A stretch of DNA of 12,087 nucleotides from NCBI GenBank assembly GCA_964455485.1, contig CAYVXT010000031.1:1-12087 (forward strand). The letters are read 5' to 3'. Both the position numbers and the translations under genes were made by a program. Shown here one piece after another: positions 1 to 5,027 of the stretch (position 1 is the first letter of the stretch; the number at the start of each line of letters is the position of its first letter). The stretch is from CAYVXT01 sp964455485. GTDB taxonomy: Bacteria; Patescibacteriota; Minisyncoccia; Phycocordibacterales; WO2-35-19. Below the pieces are notes generated by a model that ran no database searches, was not told the DNA's origin, and was given only the letters and a program-made list of their open reading frames with translations.

Positions 1-2
1 CC

Positions 3-191
3 AGGGGACATAAATGGAGTTTGGTCATTGAAGATAACGGAGTGGGCCAACCAAACAATGGCGTAAACAAAAATAATCCTGGATCAGGCTTAGGTACCGG
101 GATTGTTTCTGCATTAGCCAAACAAATGAAAGCTGAGGTTAAAACCAAAACAGATAAGCATGGCACTAAAATTTCAATTATCAACACATGA
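3..191 (+). CDS. Sensor histidine kinase, C-terminal end (partial)
   Basis: This is the last 62 codons of a gene that begins before the window. The frame reads RGHKWSLVIEDNGVGQP, a histidine-kinase G1 box (DNGVG), followed by GSGLGTGIVSALAKQ, the G2 box and its helix, and then a short strand ending in HGTKISIINT and TGA. These are the ATP-lid and final strands of a HATPase_c domain, so the product should autophosphorylate with ATP and pass phosphate to a response regulator. The LGTGIVSALAKQ wording resembles HisKA_2/HWE-type kinases more than the classical HisKA type, but the dimerisation domain is outside the window. The stop codon overlaps the start of the response regulator gene (ATGA), which makes that protein its likely partner. 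The family call is firm; the subfamily is a guess. Confidence 0.88.
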   Translation, partial: RGHKWSLVIEDNGVGQPNNGVNKNNPGSGLGTGIVSALAKQMKAEVKTKTDKHGTKISIINT

Positions 192-547
192 ATAGAGCAA
201 AAATATTAGTAATAGATGATAACCAGGGTATTTTATTTATAATGCGAGAAGCGTTAAAAATAAAAAAATATGAAGTAGAGACTTGTGATAATTATTGTGG
301 AATCGATTTGATAGAAAAAATGTCTCCCGACCTCATTTTCTTAGACGTGTCATTGGGTGATAAAAACGGATGTGATTTGTGTAGGGAAATTAAAGAAAAT
401 GAATCTACTAAAAATATACCTGTAATTATTCTGACTGGATATTCAAATGGTCATAAACTTGCCAAGGAAGCTTTGGCGGATGGTCATATTTCAAAACCAT
501 TCGAATTAATCAACCTTTGGGCAATAATATCAAAACAATTAAAATAA
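188..547 (+). CDS. Single-domain response regulator (CheY-like receiver)
   Basis: The 119-residue protein is one receiver domain and nothing else. It has the acidic pair D10-D11, the phospho-acceptor D53 (in LIFLDVSLGDKNG), the switch threonine T83 (ILTGY) and the invariant lysine K103 before P104. The aromatic switch residue common in CheY (Tyr/Phe three residues before the Lys) is His100 here. There is no DNA-binding or enzymatic output domain, so it should act by protein contact or as a phosphorelay step. The start ATG overlaps the stop of the kinase gene by 4 bases and there is no Shine-Dalgarno sequence before it, consistent with translational coupling. The protein is rich in Lys, Ile and Asn, matching the AT-rich DNA. 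Its output target cannot be read from this window. Confidence 0.93.
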   Translation: MNRAKILVIDDNQGILFIMREALKIKKYEVETCDNYCGIDLIEKMSPDLIFLDVSLGDKNGCDLCREIKENESTKNIPVIILTGYSNGHKLAKEALADGHISKPFELINLWAIISKQLK

Positions 548-562
548 ACATAAGTATTTTTA

Positions 563-599
563 ACCCACACAGATTTCACTGTGTTCAATCTGTGCGGGT
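563..599 (-). other. Hairpin overlapping the 3' end of tRNA-Gly
   Basis: Read on the minus strand, bases 599-587 pair with bases 575-563 to give a 13-bp stem around an 11-nt loop. The only non-Watson-Crick pair is a G-U, and it is a G-U only in the minus-strand RNA (on the plus strand it would be A-C). The 5' arm includes the 3' acceptor strand and discriminator base of the tRNA. No U-run follows, so it does not look like an intrinsic terminator. It may affect precursor-tRNA folding or 3' processing; this is inference. Confidence 0.6.
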
Positions 600-663
600 A
601 GGGAGAATCGAACTCCCGACTCAACCTTGGGAAGGTCGCGTCCTACCACTAAACTATACCCGC
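593..663 (-). tRNA. tRNA-Gly (anticodon CCC)
   Basis: The reverse complement folds as a complete 71-nt cloverleaf. The acceptor stem is GCGGGTA/TACCCGC and the D arm is GTTT-AGTGGTA-GGAC. The anticodon stem CGACC/GGTTG holds the loop TTCCCAA, which has U33 and puts CCC at positions 34-36. The T arm is GGGAG-TTCGATT-CTCCC, and A is the discriminator. It decodes the glycine codon GGG. CCA is not encoded (the discriminator A is followed by CAG), so the tail must be added by a nucleotidyltransferase. The gene is convergent with the response regulator gene and stands alone rather than in a tRNA cluster. Identity is clear from the structure and anticodon. Confidence 0.96.
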
Positions 664-672
664 AATATTTTT

Positions 673-678
673 AGTATA
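673..678 (-). promoter_or_regulatory. Probable -10 element of the tRNA-Gly promoter
   Basis: On the minus strand TATACT, one mismatch from TATAAT, ends 9 bases before the first base of the tRNA. Transcription would start within a few bases of the mature 5' end, giving almost no 5' leader. A convincing -35 hexamer is not visible. Confidence 0.45.
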
Positions 679-767
679 CATTAAATTTTATGGTTTATAC
701 CAGTTTTTCATATAAGCCTTATTTATAATTTTTTTAATTTAATAAATTCAATACAATAGTAAGATGA

Positions 768-795
768 TTGACATACTTCTATTATATGATACAAT
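768..795 (+). promoter_or_regulatory. Sigma-70-type promoter for the structured RNA
   Basis: TTGACA (768-773, a perfect consensus -35) is followed after 16 bases by TACAAT (790-795, one mismatch from consensus). The expected start, about 7 bases further on, is at A802/G803. That is exactly where the closing stem of the downstream RNA begins. The agreement between promoter and RNA structure supports both calls. Confidence 0.8.
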
Positions 796-802
796 TCGTT
801 TA

Positions 803-1028
803 GGGTAAGAGGGAGCCTAGAGGGCGGTTAGAGCGTGCTTGCGTAGAAGCACCTTGTTTGGCAGCCAAGTTTTTATAGGTTGCCGAGTGAGCTCAAACTC
901 AAATCTTCGATACAGGACGCTTTAGCTTAGCAGTAAACTCAAAGCGATGATCTCTTACCCACCCTAGTTCTTCCTATTATTTTATAGTAGGACCAAGAGG
1001 CTGTTCCCCTAAAAAGGACGGCTTTTTT
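803..1028 (+). ncRNA. Structured non-coding RNA of unknown family
   Basis: This region has no plausible ORF but has the marks of an independent RNA gene: a strong promoter just upstream, a terminator at its end and several internal stems. The first nine bases GGGTAAGAG (803-811) pair perfectly with CTCTTACCC (952-960). Inside are GTGCTT/AAGCAC (835-840 with 847-852), GGCAGCC/GGTTGCC (860-866 with 878-884, one G-U) and CGCTTT/AAAGCG (918-923 with 941-946). After the closing stem come TCCTATTA/TAGTAGGA (about 972-990) and the terminator. CTAG-a-GG (817-823) can pair with CCCTAG (962-967) as a possible pseudoknot. I checked it by eye against tmRNA, RNase P RNA, SRP RNA, 6S RNA and 5S rRNA and found no hallmark motif of any. 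A divergent 6S RNA cannot be excluded, since all stems were found by eye. It lies between tRNA-Gly and an ftsB-like gene and could act in trans. Confidence 0.72.
995..1028 (+). terminator. Intrinsic terminator of the structured RNA
   Basis: GCTGTTCC (1000-1007) pairs with GGACGGC (1016-1022), with one U-G pair and one bulged U, around an A-rich loop. Six T residues (1023-1028) follow directly. The T-run is on the plus strand only, so it serves the upstream RNA and not the convergent ftsB-like gene, whose stop codon lies 4 bases beyond. Confidence 0.8.
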
Positions 1029-1031
1029 CAT

Positions 1032-1409
1032 TTAGTCAAATAAACCACCAAACCAGTTTTTAAATTTTTGCCATTTAGATGTAGTAGCTGAAGTTGATGT
1101 AGCAGGTTTGGTGTCAGAAACAACAATCGCAACACTCTCCCCCACCTCTGCAACATTCAATTTTCTTTTTATTTCAAACTTTACACCTTCTTCTGTGCTC
1201 AACCTTTCAAGATCGGTGCTGAGCTCTTCATTGCGTCGTTCCAGTTCAATTTTTTCCTTTTGCATTCGAGCCAAAAACTCTTCCGCATTCTTTTTCTTTT
1301 GATACACACCGGTAACTGAATTTACTAACAAACCAAAAATGAGAAGGAGCACGAAAAAAACTGCGAGACGCTTCCACTTTCCACCAGCTTTTGTCTTTAC
1401 TCCTCTCAT
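1032..1409 (-). CDS. FtsB/DivIC-family septum formation initiator protein
   Basis: The 125-residue protein has the FtsB/DivIC layout. A basic N-terminus is followed by one membrane segment (about 14-33), a Lys/Glu-rich coiled coil (about 36-73) and the short conserved-type stretch GVKFEIKRKLNVAEVGE (75-91). A Thr/Ser linker then leads to a Trp/Phe-rich tail (KWQKFKNWFGGLF). In well-studied bacteria such proteins pair with FtsL and act in the divisome at the inner membrane, controlling septal wall synthesis. The aromatic tail is an addition to the E. coli FtsB plan and resembles tails I recall from CPR homologues. There is no Shine-Dalgarno sequence before the ATG; TAAAAT lies about 18 bases upstream and could be a -10, without a clear -35. 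A small ORF diverges from it 26 bp away. FtsB and DivIC cannot be told apart here. Confidence 0.85.
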   Translation of the reverse strand: MRGVKTKAGGKWKRLAVFFVLLLIFGLLVNSVTGVYQKKKNAEEFLARMQKEKIELERRNEELSTDLERLSTEEGVKFEIKRKLNVAEVGESVAIVVSDTKPATSTSATTSKWQKFKNWFGGLFD

Positions 1410-1435
1410 GTTATAAATATACTAATTATTTTATC

Positions 1436-1537
1436 ATGCTTTGGCACCCAAAAACTCAAAAAATCCTTAAATTTGCCTGGAGCGTCATCGCAATCCTTGT
1501 GATTGTTGGTATGATCGCGGCTTATTTCCCTTTTTAA
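1436..1537 (+). CDS. Small membrane peptide, 33 residues (putative)
   Basis: ATG at 1436 opens a 33-codon frame ending in TAA at 1535. The peptide starts MLWHPKTQKILKFAW and continues as an uninterrupted hydrophobic segment (SVIAILVIVGMIAAY) ending in FPF. That is a basic, amphipathic N-terminus followed by one membrane span, a coherent pattern for so short an ORF. It fills most of the gap between the divergent ftsB-like gene and the convergent lepA. Possible -10 elements TATAAA (1412-1417) and TATACT (1418-1423) precede it; no Shine-Dalgarno sequence does. From memory, similar peptides occur in other Parcubacteria, but this is unverified. No function is known to me. The main alternative is that the frame is fortuitous. 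Confidence 0.55.
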   Translation: MLWHPKTQKILKFAWSVIAILVIVGMIAAYFPF

Positions 1538-1551
1538 TTTAGGCAAACAAT

Positions 1552-3360
1552 CTAGCTTTTCATAATCTTTATGAAAACATCGTGTGGTATATTGACTGTA
1601 CCTCGTGATTGCATTTTCTTTTTACCCTTCTTTTGTTTTTCCCGCAATTTCATCTTTCTAGTAATGTCACCACCATACATATGTTGGGTAACATCTTTCC
1701 GATATGCTGAAATGGTTCGTGATGAAATAATTCTCCCAAGTGCCCTACCTTGAATTTTAACAACAATCATTTGTCGAGGAATGAGATTTTGCAATTTTTC
1801 AACCATTGTTTCTGCCTCTTGTTCTACAATACGTCGTGACACTACCCTCGAAAATGCCGGCTGAACTTCATCAGCAACCAAAATATCAAGCCTTACAACA
1901 TTTGCTTCACGCATTTCTTTAATTTCATACGAAATAGAAGCATAACCCGATGTAGCACCTTTTAACTTATCAAAAAAATTTCGCATTAGTTCACGAAGAG
2001 GCATTTCAATATGCATTTCGGTTTTATCATCTCCAAAATTTAAAGACGTTTTAAGATCGGCTTCATGCTCATATAGCAATTGAACCAAAACACCAACGTA
2101 AGAAGATGGAGTAATTATCACAACATTTGCCCATGGTTCAAAAATTTGAGAGAGCAATCCTTCGTCCGGAAAAGCCGCAGGAGAATATATCATTTCACGT
2201 TTTGGCTCCTTACCACCTTGTGCTTTATAAACAACTTCATAAGTAATTGTTGGTAAAGTAACTACGAGTTCTAAACCAAACTCACGGCGTAGTCGTTCAG
2301 TCACTATTTCTAAGTGCAGCATGCCCAAAAACCCGCATCTAAATCCCCTCCCTAAAATACCTGACGATTCTTCCTCATATGTATATGACGAATCTGAAAG
2401 TTTGAGTTTACCAAGTGATTGTTTTAATTCTAAAAAATCATCTTGGCTCTCTGGGTAAATCGATGCCCACACAACAGGAAGCGGGCTCATGTAGCCCGGA
2501 AGTGGTGGATTAGAATCCTGAGCCTTTGCCACCGTATCCCCCACCGATGCGATGCCTGGGCTTTTGATTCCAGTCACTATGTACCCAATCTCGCCTGCGC
2601 GCAATTTTTCGACCCGGGTTTCCTCTGGTGAAAAAATTCCAACTTCGAGACAAGTAAATTTTTCATCAGCAATCTTGAATACAAGAGGAATGTTCGCACT
2701 CACTTCCCCACTCATCACCCTCACGAAAACAATGACCCCTTTGTGTGTAGAATATTTAAAATCAAAAATAAGTGACCTAAAATCTTTACCTTCTTCGTTT
2801 GGTGGCGGTACTTTTTGAACTATAGCATTTAGTAGATCCTCAACACCTTCGCCAGTTTTGCCTGATACAAGCATCACTTCCTCTGGCTTACAACCCAACA
2901 GTTCAACAACCTCTTCCCTGACCTCATCTACACGTGCTAGTGGAGAATCTATTTTGCTTAAGACAGGAATTATTTTCAATCCTGAACCTCTTGCCATGTT
3001 TAAGGTGGTTAAGGTTTGTGCCTGTACACCTTGAGTCGAATCAACTAATAAAATTGACCCCTCAACCGCTTTAAGAGCCCTAGAAACCTCATAAGAGAAA
3101 TCTATGTGACCGGGAGTATCTATTAGGTTTAAAGTATACGGCCCTTCACTAAGCTCAGGATGGTTAGAATGATAAATCATTCGAACCGGCTGCATCTTTA
3201 TAGTTATACCCCTTTCTCTCTCAAGCTCCATCGAATCAAGTACCTGATCGTGCATTTTACGTTTTTCGATTGTATGAGTTATTTCAAGCATCCTGTCGGC
3301 AAGAGTACTTTTGCCGTGGTCAATATGGGCTATGATGCTAAAATTTCTAATATTTTTCAT
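1552..3360 (-). CDS. lepA: Elongation factor 4 (LepA), translational GTPase
   Basis: At 602 residues this is full-length LepA/EF-4, the ribosome-binding GTPase linked to elongation and initiation fidelity. The GTPase motifs are in order: AHIDHGKST (G1, 11-19), RGITI with switch threonine T53 (G2), DTPGH (G3, 81-85, with H85 as the catalytic-type His) and SKID (G4, 135-138). G4 departs from the NKxD consensus by having Ser for Asn. The EF-G-like domain III/V block is present (FRCGFLGMLHLEIVTERLRR), as is the LepA-specific C-terminal domain with a basic stretch (LREKQKKGKKKM) and a final SRGTVNIPHDVFIKIMKS. The start overlaps the murJ stop by 4 bases (ATGA), with GGAAAG shortly upstream as a possible Shine-Dalgarno. 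Translational coupling and co-transcription with envelope genes are likely. I see no clear terminator after the stop. Confidence 0.97.
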   Translation of the reverse strand: MKNIRNFSIIAHIDHGKSTLADRMLEITHTIEKRKMHDQVLDSMELERERGITIKMQPVRMIYHSNHPELSEGPYTLNLIDTPGHIDFSYEVSRALKAVEGSILLVDSTQGVQAQTLTTLNMARGSGLKIIPVLSKIDSPLARVDEVREEVVELLGCKPEEVMLVSGKTGEGVEDLLNAIVQKVPPPNEEGKDFRSLIFDFKYSTHKGVIVFVRVMSGEVSANIPLVFKIADEKFTCLEVGIFSPEETRVEKLRAGEIGYIVTGIKSPGIASVGDTVAKAQDSNPPLPGYMSPLPVVWASIYPESQDDFLELKQSLGKLKLSDSSYTYEEESSGILGRGFRCGFLGMLHLEIVTERLRREFGLELVVTLPTITYEVVYKAQGGKEPKREMIYSPAAFPDEGLLSQIFEPWANVVIITPSSYVGVLVQLLYEHEADLKTSLNFGDDKTEMHIEMPLRELMRNFFDKLKGATSGYASISYEIKEMREANVVRLDILVADEVQPAFSRVVSRRIVEQEAETMVEKLQNLIPRQMIVVKIQGRALGRIISSRTISAYRKDVTQHMYGGDITRKMKLREKQKKGKKKMQSRGTVNIPHDVFIKIMKS

Positions 3361-5015
3361 TGTTCTTTCCGAGCAGACTTAAACTTTTCACGAAACATCT
3401 TTATAAAACCCATAAAATCAGGGTTTTCGATACAATACAACGATATAGCCCAAACCACAACTCCTATCACAAATGAGGTTGCCGAGTGCCCAAATACTCC
3501 CAAAAACGTATCAAGATTAAAAATAGACGATGTAATTGAAAGGGTGAAATATGCAGCAAAACCACCAAGTAACGAGGCAACCAAAGACTCAAAAACCCCT
3601 CGACGCATTATAGCCCATATCTTTTTCCAATACTCAGATTTTAAAGCAAAGAATAACACAAGAACTCCGAGCAAACATCCAATACTGTATGAAAAAGGGA
3701 TTATTAATATTTCAAAAGGAAGTTCATCAACTTTTAGAAATTTAGCAATTGAGTTTAGTAGAGGAAATACTTTTTGATAGTTTAGGTAACATATTAAGGC
3801 TATAAATATTGAGGATACTCCAGCAATAAAATTTCCAACGAGTGGCCATTTAGTACGGCCGAGTGCGTAGTGCGATCTGGTCAAAAAGAGTTGCATGCTT
3901 TGGAAAACCGTTGAGACAACGAATACTGACAAAGATGCTGCAACCAACCTGGTTGCCTCCCAATCAAAAAGCCCAGAGCCAAGTACAACTCTTACAATAT
4001 GTGCTCTTAACACAACAAATAAAAAAGTTATTGGGAGGGACCAAAATACAATACTACTCAAACCCGAAGCGATTCGTTCGGAAACCTCTTGGCTGTTTCG
4101 CTGTGCTGCAGAAATTGCAAGAGCAGGAAACGCAGCAAGGCTAAAGCTAACCCCAATGAGAGAAAGAGGGACTGATTGCAAATTCCACGAAAGATTGAAC
4201 ACTGCCACCGATCCTCCACCGAGCCTAGACGAAAGTGCTGCAAAAAACAACGCGGTAAAGCTCGCTATCGATAGTGCAAAAGTTCGAGGAATAGATAGCT
4301 GCGCGGTTTCAAAAACAACCTTCCAGTTTATAAATTTAGTAAACTTTGGCCTACGTGGAGAAAAAATGACAAATATTGCTTGTAACAATAAGTGCATCAA
4401 TGCGCCAAAAATAACACCTATAATTGGTCCCATTATGCCGATATCTTCAACAAGCACAACAATACCTAAAATTATTCCGATGTTGTATAAAAGTGGACTG
4501 AGTGAATACAATATAAATCTCTTTTCATACTGCACAATGCTTCCGAAAAAGTTTGAGAATCCTAAAAGCAATGGAGAAAGTAGCAACAGCCGCGACAGAG
4601 TGATGGTCTTTTTCATTATTTCATAAGAGAAACCTCCGAATGCCAAGGAAATTATTTTGGGCATTAGTATCCAAGTAATCACCGATATAACACATATCAT
4701 TATGGAAAATACAGTAAAAATAGACGATGTGGCTTCAAGGAAATGCTTCTCACCTTCAGTTTCCTTTTTGGCAAACAGGGGTACTAGTGCAGAAATCGAC
4801 ACTATTGATGCAGCGGTGACGAAAATAATATCCGGTATTTTAAAAGCTGCATAATAAATATCGAGTGAACTGCTTGCACCGAAGTGATAGGCCAACAAGC
4901 GATCCCTTAACAATGCCAAAATCTGCGAGAAAAAAGCAAAAACAGAAAGCCAAAAAGCAGCCTCACCGAGACCGCTTATTTTGGTTGTAATGGCTCTAAT
5001 AGTTTTTTGAACCAT
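3357..5015 (-). CDS. murJ: MurJ/MviN-family lipid flippase (divergent)
   Basis: The 552-residue polytopic protein has the MurJ/MviN layout of about 14 membrane helices (MOP superfamily). Its N-terminal signature LLRDRLLAYHFGASSSLDIYYAAFKIPD aligns without gaps to E. coli MurJ at an offset of 13. MurJ moves lipid II across the cytoplasmic membrane for wall synthesis. Here R37-D38 match E. coli R24-D25 and D52 matches D39. Q31 stands where E. coli has R18, F65 where it has R52, and N278 (LSWNLQSVP, helix 8) where it has R270. These cavity arginines are, as I recall, essential in E. coli, so the substrate or mechanism may differ. The gene lies 12 bp after a ligase-like/TPR gene and overlaps lepA, so it is in an operon. 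No Shine-Dalgarno sequence is placed usefully before the ATG. Family membership is certain, lipid II specificity less so. Confidence 0.9.
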   Translation of the reverse strand: MVQKTIRAITTKISGLGEAAFWLSVFAFFSQILALLRDRLLAYHFGASSSLDIYYAAFKIPDIIFVTAASIVSISALVPLFAKKETEGEKHFLEATSSIFTVFSIMICVISVITWILMPKIISLAFGGFSYEIMKKTITLSRLLLLSPLLLGFSNFFGSIVQYEKRFILYSLSPLLYNIGIILGIVVLVEDIGIMGPIIGVIFGALMHLLLQAIFVIFSPRRPKFTKFINWKVVFETAQLSIPRTFALSIASFTALFFAALSSRLGGGSVAVFNLSWNLQSVPLSLIGVSFSLAAFPALAISAAQRNSQEVSERIASGLSSIVFWSLPITFLFVVLRAHIVRVVLGSGLFDWEATRLVAASLSVFVVSTVFQSMQLFLTRSHYALGRTKWPLVGNFIAGVSSIFIALICYLNYQKVFPLLNSIAKFLKVDELPFEILIIPFSYSIGCLLGVLVLFFALKSEYWKKIWAIMRRGVFESLVASLLGGFAAYFTLSITSSIFNLDTFLGVFGHSATSFVIGVVVWAISLYCIENPDFMGFIKMFREKFKSARKEQ

Positions 5016-5027
5016 TATGAGATTATA

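Noticed and set aside
563..599. Hairpin after the response regulator as its rho-independent terminator
   Set aside because: No T-run follows on the plus strand, and one pair is an A-C mismatch in that direction. The structure fits the minus-strand tRNA transcript better.
803..1028. Reading the structured RNA as tmRNA, RNase P RNA or SRP RNA
   Set aside because: There is no tRNA-like end pair or tag frame for tmRNA, no GAGGAAAGUC-type core for RNase P, and no GGAAG...AGCAGCC helix 8 for SRP. The stretch GCTTTAGC resembles a piece of E. coli tmRNA but only by chance length.
3160..3777. Plus-strand ORF spanning the lepA/murJ junction
   Set aside because: It covers two well-supported minus-strand genes and shows no family features.
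3895..4626. Long plus-strand ORF (243 codons) antisense to murJ
   Set aside because: It lies wholly inside the murJ gene, whose opposite-strand frame gives a clear MurJ protein. The antisense translation has no recognisable motif and no ribosome site, so it is a shadow frame.
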